Shown: positions 35,546 through 47,700 of the stretch, piece after piece | Layout of the letters: each line of letters begins with the position of its first letter | How positions within the stretch are numbered: the first letter of the stretch is position 1 | DNA from: Paramecium octaurelia | Taxonomy: Eukaryota; Ciliophora; Oligohymenophorea; Peniculida; Parameciidae | Reading direction: 5' to 3' | Assembly: GCA_905182995.1 (NCBI GenBank) | Contig: CAJJDP010000034.1 | Location: forward strand, 186,001-250,000 | Length of the DNA stretch: 64,000 nucleotides | Program-made: the position numbers and the translations under genes | The notes under the pieces: model-generated | The model's database searches: none | The model's input: the letters and a program-made list of their open reading frames with translations, nothing else | What the model was told of the DNA's origin: nothing

Positions 35546-37150
35546 ATGGATTAATCACTAAATGATGCCGAGGCTTTCCTCAAATAAAAAATCAAAATAA
35601 ACCCCCTGAAGGACCAGATGATATAAAACCAAAAGAATTACGAGGTCTAACTCCAAGTAGCTCATTATTTCAAGAAATCTGATGCTTACACAAAGAAATC
35701 AGCAATCAAATTAATGAGTATGATTTTATCTCAACTAATTATTCAGGCAATGAGAATGATGATTTACTGGTGTATTTCATATTTGGAGAGCACATCCCAG
35801 ATTAGACTAGAAAGTAAGATTATGAATCCTTTAAAATTGATGTCATTGAAACAATGCATCCAAGAATAGATAAATTTTTTATCATTGTCTTTTTCAATAC
35901 TAATATGATGACCGCATCAACACTCAATGATTTCAAAGACTTTTATGGGACTTTGCCTGAAAAATACTTTTTTCATATGAAGAATTTTATAGTTCTCCAT
36001 GCCAATTTTATAGTCAAAGGTGGAGGTATTTTTGGAATGAATGAAATCAAATCATTTTTTAAGAAAATCACTACCTTTGCTGATACGTATTATTACATAT
36101 TAATATCCAGGCTTTTAATCCTGTCTAAGGAAGAATGGTTTAGATACAAAATGTTAGCTGCATTACCAGAAAGTGTTAAAGCATACGATTAATCCTATAA
36201 AGACATTGAAAATCAAAGAAAAAAAACCGTTCTCAGAAAACAGCAAACCTAATAAGCAGTTGGAGATGATGATATAGATTCAGATGATAATTTCGATAAA
36301 GATTCCAAAATTTTAGGATTGAATTTGCATGAATATGAGAGAAATAAATATGGTATTCCAGTCATCCTCGATATGCTTGTTTAATACTTTGAAAAATAGC
36401 CTCAGAAACTCAAAACAGAAGGAATATTTAGAAAATAAGCTGCACTTTATGAGGAAAAAGTAGTTGAGGCAGCATTAGCTTGTTAAAAAGTAGGATTTGT
36501 GAATAAAGTTGAAAATGCACATACCATAGCATGTGTTTTTAAACAGTTTTTCTTAAAATTGAAGGAACCTCTTATGACTTATCAATTATATGATTGGGTT
36601 GTTCAGAATAAACCATAAATTGAATAAAATTTGGAAGTCAGTGTGCAAATGCTTTTTGATTACATGCCTGAAATGAATAGAGAAATATTACTATTCTCCT
36701 TAGGATTCCTATATTCTGTCATTAGAGAACAAGAAGATAATTTAATGACTACTTATAATATGGCTGTTGTATTTGGTCCCAACTTTTTTAGATCAGAAGT
36801 AGTAAAAATGGCTGATTTAGGCCATGTTACGTAATTATTTTAATAAATCAAGACTTTTTGTTTAAATCGTCCAGATTATGTTGGAATAGAAAAAAGATTA
36901 TGATTATAAGAAGATGCTAGAAAAAAGAAGTGATAATTTAAATTTTGATGCATCTTTGGTCCCCTTTTTGCCAGATGATTTAGCCAATTTGGATGACATA
37001 TTAGACATGGTCTCTGGTAAATATTGCATACTAAGACAATAGACAAAAATGTAATAAATGAAACTGAGAGAAAAGAATTAAAGGCTAGATATAAATGATT
37101 TGAGTATATTGTTAAATCAAATTATTGTGATTTTAAGTTAGTTATAATGA
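35546..37150 (+). CDS. Sec14-like plus RhoGAP protein (ARHGAP1-like)
   Basis: ATG 35546 to TGA 37148-37150. Introns of 29 nt (GTATGATTTT...TTCAG) and 31 nt (GTTGGAATAG...TATAAG) give about 514 residues. The C-terminal intron replaces an earlier TGA at 36901 and adds ~60 coding residues. Residues ~60-190 look like a Sec14/CRAL-TRIO lobe (KFFIIVFFNTNMM...KYFFHMKNFIVLHANFI). The RhoGAP domain follows: GIPVILDMLVQYF, the arginine finger in KTEGIFRKQA, VFKQFFLKLKEPLM and TTYNMAVVFGPNFFR. RhoGAPs switch off Rho-family GTPases; the Sec14 lobe binds lipids or regulates the GAP, as in p50RhoGAP. The catalytic Arg is present. Confidence 0.87.
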
Positions 37151-37456
37151 TTCACAAGGATTCTTCAAGTGTATGCAAAGTTGTAGATGTTAACTATTTC
37201 TTCTTAATATCTAATATCTAATTTCCAAATATTTTTGATTCATTTTTATATCTAGTTAGTCTAAATTGTTTATATGGTTAATTTGTCATGATCTGATTTC
37301 TTTGAGTGGGTGCCGATTAATATAGGGATGGCAATCTATTATTGCATGATCGATTCATTCTTGCTTCTTTTTGTAAAATTTGGGATATTAACACATTATT
37401 TCTAGAAATACTCTTATTTCCATTCATTTTTAAATGAATATTTTTTTATTTTATTA
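37151..37456. other. 306-bp intergenic gap
   Basis: AT-rich spacer between two plus-strand genes. It contains T-rich runs near 37440 and no frame longer than a few dozen codons without TGA. I see no RNA gene. Upstream promoter sequence of the following gene is presumably here but shows no recognisable motif. Confidence 0.5.
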
Positions 37457-38155
37457 ATGAATCCTCTACTTGACAATTTTAGCCAAGAATATAAAAATTT
37501 GAAGTCATTTAAATAACTGATCAAATTAGAAAGCAAGGCTTTGAAATAGTTTCTAAGTGAAACAATCTAATTATCGATTAAATACAATTCTTCATTATTT
37601 GATGGAATTCATTATTCTCTGTCTAAATTTTAATCTGATCTTTAAAATCAGTATATTCTAATGAAATAACTCGAGAAATAATTCTAGAAAATCAAACAGG
37701 ATGTATATTCTAATTATATTAATAAAAAGGCGCAAACTTGCTTTAAAAATTTACTTACATATGAAAACTAAGAATTTGACTAGATTGATATAGACAACAA
37801 CAATGATATTCCAAAGAAATAGAATTACTCATTGATTCTAATAGATGATATTATAAAAAAGGAGAAATGCTTGAGAAAAAGGACAAGCTAAATGATATAG
37901 ATATTCACAGGAAAGCATAATTTTGAATTGTTTAATTACTAGAAGTCGAATAACCAAGAAAATACTTTATTTTCAGAAGAAATGAATATCTGTGTGGGTA
38001 CAAATTCTGAGGATACCATTTTATCCAATATAATTGAATCAATTGTTTTGGATGAAAATGAATCAATTTTAGTTGGTTGTTCTAGTTTTGAAAAATAGCT
38101 ATTGAATGATGGGTAATTTCATAAGATCTAGTGTGAACCAAAGAAATAGTTTTGA
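37457..38155 (+). CDS. hypothetical helical protein, 232 aa
   Basis: Intronless frame from ATG 37457 (MNPLLDNFSQEYKNLKSF) to TGA 38153-38155. The first ~120 residues are helical and Lys/Gln-rich, with coiled-coil potential at LMKQLEKQFQKIKQD. A middle Asp/Asn-rich patch (DQIDIDNNNDIPKKQ) and a less ordered C-terminus with scattered Cys follow. No signal peptide, membrane span or known motif. The gene ends 112 bp before the first channel gene on the same strand. Confidence 0.65.
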
Positions 38156-38267
38156 ATTTATTACTTTATTAGATGATTGCGATTACATATATTGAATATG
38201 TAATTAATATGTAATTAGTTACTAAATAAAATTGTAATTTATTTGTTCCTTTTATATTTATTATCAA

Positions 38268-41200
38268 ATGAGGGCAAGTACAAAAATATCCTCCAAAAGG
38301 GTTACATTAACATCCGAATTAGCAAATCGTTCGTTATCTTTAGCCTAAATCTATCATGGTATTATTGTTGAAATAATTGTTAAGTTGGAAAAGGGAAGAG
38401 AGAGAGAGTTGATTTCTTAAAGGATTCAAATAAGTTGAAGTTTTCTTTATAGACTTATGCTTTCAAGAATTCATCTCATCCATCTAATATTTTTGATGAT
38501 AGGTAGATTGTGAATAATAATTTATTTAAGGGGATCCGACTAGAGTGACGATTCATTTTATTTGAGCAGTGAAAATATCTCAGAGGATTCTATTCTTTCG
38601 GTTCATGTAGTTGATAAATACAATAAAAATGATGAGGGTTCTTCTTTTAAGCAGTCAAATAATAGTTAAAGTAAACGCGAAATCGATCAGCACAAAAGCC
38701 AAATTTAAATGGATGGGATGAATTATTAATAAAATAAAAATGAAGGAGAAGTCTAATTGTAAAAGATTATAAAAAAATATTAAAAGTAAATGTAAAGAAA
38801 TCCTTTGTAAGATCCATATTATGTTCAATTAAAAATATTGAGAGGATACGAAAGACTTAAATTTGAATTAACAGTATGAGTTCTAACTTAATTAGCGCTA
38901 TCACGACAAAAATAGATTTTTGTAAATGAGAAAAAGGATAGTATTTATATTTTACATATTTCCAATAATAATAAAGGGATTGGTAAAATCGATCTATTTT
39001 AAATTGTTTATGACGACATTGATCATCTTCAACGTTGCCTTATTTATATATGTTAAGACCAACAATAGAAAAGACACAGATCAAATTGAACAAGTGATAA
39101 CAGTGTTCTTTTTGATTGAGGTAAGCTTTAGAATTATTGCCTCAGGGGTAATTTTGAATAGAAAAAGCTTTTTTAGAAGTCCATTAAACGTATACGATTT
39201 TACATTAGTTGTTCTTACAACCTTAAATTTATACAAACCTGATGTAATAATCCTGGATCTATCTCCATTAAGAATGATCACCTTATTAAATTATTTGGGG
39301 GATGTGTTGAAAGGTCTATCAGTAATGCTTAAGGCATTGATATCATCATTGAAGTTCCTTTTAGAAGCCTTGATAATTGTGGGTTTATTTTCATTATTCT
39401 TTGGGATATTTGGGGTGCTACTCTTTTAGAATTTATTTAATTACAGATGTTAATACGAGAATGGAGATGAAACCGAAGGGTGGATCTAATGCAATGAGAA
39501 TTAGTGTCCGGAAGGTATGAAGTGTTCATATTCTGAGTTCACACCAAAACCACCAACTTCATTTAATAATATTATTTATTCATTAGGACAGATTTTGAGA
39601 ACAATAACTATGGATGATTGGAGTTGGGTGATGTTTTTCACGATGAGAATATTCAATCCTTGGATATGGATCTATTATTTGTTGATCATCTTTGTGGGTG
39701 GATTTTTTGGATTCAATTTAGTTATAGCTGTTTTAAAAACTCATTATGCAGAAGTAGCATAAGAAACTGTGGAAGAGGAGATTAAATAATAAATGATGGC
39801 TAGGTTGAAGGAGAAGTAGGAAAATCCAGAGAGAGATTTGATTTAGATCTTTGATGTCGCTGTTCTAAAACATATTGGAATTTATAAGGCTTTCTTGAGT
39901 TATAAAAAATAATTGACTAATCCATTGTATCAATCATAATCTCATCCCATTGAGGAATTGAATTAGGAAAATATTAAATTAAAAGTAAGGACCTTATCTG
40001 GCAGATAGAAGACCAATGAGAAAGTATTATTATTAATTATTATTTAAGAATAGAAATCAGAAAGGATTTTAAGCTTACTTGGATCAATTTAGTTTGAAAT
40101 ATTTACTATTGCCTAGATTTCAATATTTGGATAAATTCAAACAAATGATTAAAGTATCTAATTACACTGATGATCCTTTGGAAATGAAATTAATTTCTAG
40201 ATTATTGGAGAATCAGTTCTCGTAGCTCTCTCCACATCCAAATTATGATATTTTTCAAAATTTCAGTAGTGAAGATGATGTTTTGTTGGCTTTCATGTAA
40301 ATTTCATATTTCATTTAAGTGAAAAAGAAAAACAAAGGAAAATAGTTGATCAAAACTAATTGATCAAATAATGCAGATAGATTAAATTTAAATAAGTTTA
40401 TTCTCTAACAAAGGTGCCAAAGTAAACCATGACTTCATCGAAAGCATTAATCCCAATTAAATCAGCTAGAAGAAAAATAAAAACTACTTAGATCGATTAG
40501 ACGAATGATGAGATTGCATTAAAACATCTTAATGTCAATAGAGAAGCATCTATTTAAGTGAAAATGAATAATTTTAAACATTGTTAAACCCAAAGTAGTT
40601 TTCCTTTCTCAGTAGTGAGTAAGAAGAAAATTTATGTTATGATATAAGAATAATATATTGATTATGAAGCAGTATGCGAAAAAATTAATACTAAAATACC
40701 AATAATGATAGATAATTCTACTACTAATGAATTTAAATATAGACTATTAAGAACGAAAGAATTAAAAAAAGGAATGATAGAAAAAAAGAATTGGTCTGGG
40801 AGTGATGTATTACTTTTAGACATTTTGAGAGCAAATGAATTCAATGAAATAAAATAAAAATTGAATTATCAAGATTAGCAAATTTGGTTGACCGGATTAA
40901 AAGGAAAGATTACTACTGCAAAGAAATATTCTTATATTTTAATCAGCAGTAGATTTAGTTAATTCTTTTTTGATTTGGTAATCTTATTCAATTTTACTTT
41001 TTTGTCCTTATAAGGTATAGTGAATCCTGGATTGATATCACAGGTAGAAGATATCACAACCATTCTATTATGTTTTGAACAATCATTTAAATTGTTCTCT
41101 TATCCATATAGAGAATTGCTCAATTATCCAAGTTAAGTTCTTCAGTTGTTCATTATCATTTTAAATTTTATTGAACTAACTCTAGGCGATTAAATAACTA

Positions 41201-44200
41201 ATTCAAATCTCTAAACTTAAAAATTGATTAGAGGAACCAAATGCCTTTTATTCTATAGATGTTTAAGATATAATAAAATGGCGAGTAAGATAGGACAAAT
41301 TGCATCAAAAACATTTGAATCTTATATATATTTGACAGTTTTGATGTTGATGGTGATTTTCATATATGCATTGATAGGCATGGAAATGTACTCAGGTTAA
41401 TTTGATTAGTTAGACACATTGGGATAATTACATTCCTTTGATAATATCCTGAAATCATTTATGACAATTTTCAATATTATGACAAATGATGATTGGTATG
41501 GAGTCTACGTGATGGGAGGAGATATTAATTATACATTTTCAGTCATCTATTCATATTCTATGGTCATAATACTCAATTATTGTACATATGGATTAGTTTT
41601 TGCCATATTGTTAGATGGTTTTGGGAAATATTTAGGAAGTTAGGAGGAAGAAATTATGGAGAAAGATGAAATGTAAAATCAATAAATAAGTGCCAATTCT
41701 GAATAGCACGAAATTACATATGATGAAACTATTGCGAATACAAATTAGTTGCAATCCAAAACTCAAAAGATTAGTTTGATATCTCACTTACTTGTGTCCA
41801 TCAAATCATCTTATAAAAGTATTCAAACAAAGCATTAGTCAATTTATGAAGGCATTGAATGTCAATAGTCACTTTATATCTTCGATAAATCCAATATATT
41901 AAGAATTGTAATTACTAAAGTTGTCATTAAAATTTATTATCAATATTTCATAGATTTTGTTATCTACAGTTCGATCATAATATTTATTATTAAGACGTAC
42001 AATGATTTCGAAACAAATTCATCCGATATACCAGATAATTTGCAATTTATTGCAAATCTAATTATATTGACTGATTTCATTTTTAATGTAATTGCTAAAG
42101 GCCTAGTTTTAGATGCTGGCTCTTTTTTAACAAATACTTGGCAAGTTATAGATGTAATCTATATAATAGCAAATCTTATAAAATATTAATTAAGTAATCA
42201 AATTATAAAGGTTTTGTTATTTATGGGGTACTTTCGACCAATGAAATTAATGTATAGGATTAAGTGGTTATCATAATTAAGGGCAGCATTGGGCCAAGCT
42301 CTGTTGGACATCTTAAATGTATTTATTACTCTTTTATCTGTTTGGTTAATCTTTGGTGTTTATGGTATCATATTGTATGAAAAGCAATTTGGATATTGCG
42401 AAGACAAAATGTCGTTTTACGTATCCTATGATGATTGCATAGAATCTAATAAAACATGGGTGAATTATAAACATAATTTTGATAATATCACAGTTGCAAT
42501 TCCTACTTTGTTTACTATATCAACTTTTGATGGATGGGGAGAGATCTTATAAGTAGCTGAGAATAGTTAAACTTCGAATACTGGACCGATTCCATTCAAT
42601 AGTTATTTTTATACTTACTTATATTTGATAATCTTCTGTTTTATAGGATCTATGTTTTTTTTGAGTTTGTTCACTGGGATTCTTTTCAATAGTTTGAAAG
42701 AAAACTAATTCAAAATGGAAAATAGTCAGTATACTCAAGTTTAAAGGGAATTTATGAAAATTACTAATATCTTAATGTCAGACTTCCCATTATATTCTGC
42801 CCCTCCAAAGAGTAGAGTTAGAAAGGTTTCAAGTAAGGTTGTAAACAATATCCACATTCAATACTTTGTTTACGGTTGCTTAATATTAGATTTAATAATT
42901 TTATTGCTATTTAATTCAGAAATGAGTGATCACTATTTTGATATTGCCAATACTATGCATAATTCACTTACCATCTTATACTTAATTTGGATAATATTAT
43001 TATTTTTGGCTTTAGGTGTCAACAGATATTTTGATAATTATTGGAGAAGGTTCTATCTATTCTTAGTTGTAATTGGATTAGCAGATCTTATTGCTAATTC
43101 TATAACAAGTTGGACCCATCTATAATTTAGATCGCATCCTGGTGATGATTATTATCAATTATTGAGATTGTTCTTCAGTCTTAGGAGTTTAAGAATTATC
43201 TTAATCTTTCAAGGTTTAATCAATATCTAAAGATTACTCAGAGTGATGGTATTTGCCATGCCTTATTTGGTGAAGATATTTACAATCCTTATTATTACAA
43301 TGGTAATTTTTGCCCTTTTTGGTTGTTAACTTTATGGTAGGATAGATTCAGGGTAAGTGATGGACGATATCATTAACTTTACTAATTTTGGGAATGCCAT
43401 GTTAGCCTTATTTAAATGTGCTTCAGGTGACGATTGGAGAACAATAATGACTGATACTATGCAGCATAATCCATTATGTCAGGAAGATGACAAATATTGT
43501 GGATCTGCTGCCAATTAATTATTTTTTATACTCTTTATGTTATTGTCCAATTATGTTCTATTAAATTTATTTGTCTTAGGATTAATAGAGTAATTTGAAT
43601 AGTTTTTTCAAATGTAAAACTCGCAAATTCAAACTTATGTTGAGAACATCGACAAAATTAAAAATACATGGTGCAAGTACTCCCAAGAAACTTAAGGGTT
43701 GTCTATGCATTTTAAATTCCTCTGTAAATTTTTAATTGATATTGGATAACCTTTGGGAGTAGATAAGGATTCTAACTTATGGGATGCTTGTAAATTATCA
43801 TCTTAACTAAAATTATAAAGGTATTACATAATATTATAGCTAGTGACATCCATGGATACATTCAATATAATTTCTTGATGTATGAATTGTTTAGGAGATG
43901 CTTTTATAATGAAGTGTTTAAATCCGGAAGCCAAGAGTCTATTGCACAGATAAAGAAGTTTAATAAGGAGTCATAATTCAGATTAATGTATTATAGAAAA
44001 AATAAAAATCTGCCTCGTTCCAATATTAGTCCTTCAGCTACAATTCAGCCTAACATCAATCTTCTTCATGATTATTTAAATGTTTTAATCTTATTTAAAA
44101 CATGGGAATAATTTAGCTAATAACTAATTGAGAAGGTGAATTAGGATCAAGACTATTTTACTGATTAAAGTGTAACAATTCCAGGAAAAATACAAAATGA

Positions 44201-44457
44201 GTAATAAACATCTCCATTATTTTAGTTATCAATAAAGTTAGAATCACATCCTGTAAAATAATTTAGAAAGTGAGTTGGAAAATGAAATTAGTAGTAATGC
44301 ATCTGTCAGTAGACATAGTGTATCCATCAACAGTCAAATTAATAGATATAATGATTTGCCAATCTATAAGGGCAGCTATGACACGTCGTTGTAGAGTGAG
44401 AACAGAGATTTCCCATATTTCATCAAAGTCAATAAGCAAAATGAATTGGATGAATGA
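38268..44457 (+). CDS. four-domain voltage-gated cation channel alpha subunit, copy 1
   Basis: ATG 38268 (MRASTKISSKR) to TGA 44455-44457, roughly 2,000 residues with many 22-29 nt introns. Four six-helix domains are visible. Pore loops: RTITMDDWSWV (39607-39621), NIMTNDDWYGV (41482-41496), STFDGWGEI (42523-42537) and CASGDDWRTIM (43420-43437). Each filter puts Asp where CaV channels carry Glu, giving a DDDD ring that suggests divalent selectivity. S4 charges are present in domains II (RGTKCLLFYRCLRYNK), III (FRPMKLMYRIK) and IV (LRLFFSLRSLR), but domain I keeps only SPLRM. The C-terminus begins LFVLGLIEQFEQFF with an EF-like region, as in CaV proteins. It should sit in the cell or ciliary membrane. 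Confidence 0.9.
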
Positions 44458-44718
44458 TAATCATTTATTTATTTTTAAGTAATCCTTTTTAGTATATATT
44501 TTATTGTAAAAGTCATTAATTCTATTTGAATCTACATCAATCTACTTACAAGCAGTACTGCCGATAAGCCATCATTAATAATTAAATATTTTGTTGAAAG
44601 CAATTAACATATTTTCTGAAACTTATGTAAATATATCAAAAATAATAATAAATATAAGATTTCTAATACATTTTCTAAAATACTTTGGAACATAATAATT
44701 TTTCACTATTTATATTAT

Positions 44719-47700
44719 ATGAATAATGAAGATTTGGAGCGAATAACATTCTCAAAGTAATTTCGATCTAATTACATAGTCAAACATCAATTTAGGGAAC
44801 TGCTCATTTCAGGAACAGGCTTGGAATTGATAAATTTGAAAATATTAAATTGAATAAGCAATTAAAAAGTCAAAGCTTTAACACTTATGGAAGTGGTACA
44901 CCGAAAGCAAGGAAGGCAAAAAAAACTAAAACAAATATTATTTTAAGGAATGAAGAAAATGTATTTGGAAGCAGATTTGATAATGATAATTTATCAAGAA
45001 AGGATATCTCTTCTGTTAAGATGACATTTGGTGCCAAATCTGATAAAGTTAAGTAGGACAGCACTAAATAGGTATTTGATTGGTATGAGTTTAGATAATT
45101 TAACAAATAAATGAAAAAGTATAGAAGCAAAAATACAAGTTTGCGTAAGAGAAAATGAAATGTAGAACTGAGAAGACCATTAACAATAGTGATAATTAAT
45201 TCTATAAGATGAACAAAAAGTATGAAAAAATTAAGCAAAAAATGGAATAAATTTATTTAGTCGATTTATATAAAATATATGGATATCAAAGGTTGAAATA
45301 TGAATTGAATGTAATTTATTATTTAAATAGATTTATCAAGATAATTATAGTTTTTTGGAACTAAGAAAAATCATAGTCAAATTTATCTATGGAATCCTCA
45401 TTATTTTAAATCACTTGCAAAGAACCATATTTTACAAAATATTTATGTCAATCATAATATTGGTCAATCTTGTGATTTTTGTATCTAAAATCTTATCCTT
45501 AGATGATGATAAGTTTGTAGTTTACGAAATAAGTATAATTATATAATTAAAATTAGTGGTAATTTATATCTACATTGTTGATTAATTATTCCGAATACTC
45601 TCAAAAGGAATAATAGGGCACAAACATGCATATTTCAGAGTTGTCAAAAACTGGTTTGACCTAATTCTAACAGTCTTATAAATTAATACTACATTAATTC
45701 ATAATATAGAATCCGTAGATTTTTCGCCATTGAGATTAATTACATTACTTTTGTATTTGGGAGATTTTGTACCAGGTATTTATACTTTCAAAATAGGATT
45801 GAAAATTATGTTGAAATCCCTTGGTAAATCATTTAAATACCTGATCGAAGCTCTAATCATTGTCATTATTTTTGGACTATTTTTTGCAACCCTCGGCTAG
45901 AGTCTTTTTCATGGCCTAATAAATTATAGGTGTCTACCAAGACAATATGATTCTTTAGACGATTAACCCTGGATTTCATGCAGGATCACTTCCTGCCCTG
46001 ATGATTTAGTTTGTCAATACGTTTAATCAGGGCCAAATATCCCAACATCTTTTAATAATATATTTTCATCTTATGCATAAGTCTTAAGAACAATTACAAT
46101 GGATGATTGGACTTGGGTCATGTATTTTACCCTCAAAAGCTATGGTACTTATATCTGGGTGTATTATCTATTGATCATCTTTTTTGGTGGTTTCTTTGGC
46201 TTTAATTTAGTCATTGCTGTTTTAAAAATTCATTATAGTTAATAGACAAATTAAAAATTAAATCAACTTGAAGAAGATGATTAACATCAACAAGAGGAGA
46301 AATTAAATTTGCAGGTCCTCAAACAAAATGGATTGTATCACCCTATATTACAATATAAAATGTATTTGAAAGGGGACCATTAATTATTAAATAAAAGTTT
46401 CTGCTCTTTGGCCTCTAGTTTATCAGAATAACCTCGTATCCTATCAGGAAAACACTATTCAAAATATGAAAACAATTATCAGTTTTTAAAGCAATTTTCA
46501 TTGAAAACTTTATTGCTACCTAAATTCTTAGATATTAGAAAATATTAGAATTTGCTTTAGGATTTGTATGATAATTTGATGGAGAAGCCTGATATCAATA
46601 TGTAGTGTTTGACTCATAATGAATTTACAAGATATTGGGCAAATGCAAAGAATGTGGAGTACTTTTCAAATAGCGCTTCTGATGTTAAGCATATCAAATC
46701 AGAAATCAGTTAGAAGATGCTGGCTTAACAAAGAGTTTTATAGTTTAGATATCATACAAAACCAAAAAATCTAATGAAAAACTAAAAAGAATCCAAAGTA
46801 TTTCCAACATTTAAGAGTTCAAGACTGAAAGATAAAATAGCATCCTTTGCTTCGAGCGGGATTACATTAATGGATATTCATCATCATCAATCTAGAGCCA
46901 CATCCCAATTATAAACTATGTCCATCCATCCTAATAATAACTTACTGATTTCCACTTAAATTAAGAAGAATACGAATACATTTATTTTGCATAAAGAGAA
47001 AGAAATCTATGTCAAAATATATGGATTCTATCATAATTATAAAGCAGTGTCAGAGTTGATCAACAAGAAAATACAAATTAGAATTGCAGATGAGATAAAA
47101 GATTATGAAGAGAAATATTTATAGATAAGAATGTCAGAAATGCAGACCGGAATTATTGAGTCCAAAAACTGTTCCATCTCTAGTGTTATTAATAATTATT
47201 AACATAAAAACATTATTAAGCATTCGTTAAATCATGTTGACTATTTGATTTGGTTGTTGGGAATCAGAGGAAAAATTATAATTATTAGGAAGATTACATT
47301 TATTATTATTACTAATAAATTTACCAATTTCTTTGTAGATTGTGTAATTCTAATAAACTTTTTATGTTTAAGTTTGATAGGCATTATATCTAATCAATTT
47401 CTTTCAGTTATAGAAGATTTCACTACAATAGTAGTTTCACTCGAACTAGTCTTAAAGTTAATCTCTTTTTAAACATGTATTAATTATGTTTATGTTTATA
47501 ATAGCAAGATTAATTTAAAAAGACTAACTAATTTTCGAATCTATTATCATTTTAATTAATTTCAGTGAAATGTCATTTAGATAGGTTTTGAACTAATAAG
47601 ACATCATTGCTCGATTACTAAGAGGCACAAAAATTCTACTATTTCATAGATGTTTAAAATATATTAGAATGGCTGTGCTAATAGGTTTGATAGCAAAAAG

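Noticed and set aside
36901-36903. TGA as the end of the RhoGAP gene
   Set aside because: A 31-nt GT...AG intron spanning it leads into ~60 more coding-like codons ending at 37150, which fits better than stopping there.
44885-45238. Minus-strand 117-codon hydrophobic frame
   Set aside because: Antisense shadow of the Lys-rich N-terminal exon of the second channel gene, which continues in frame into the channel domains.
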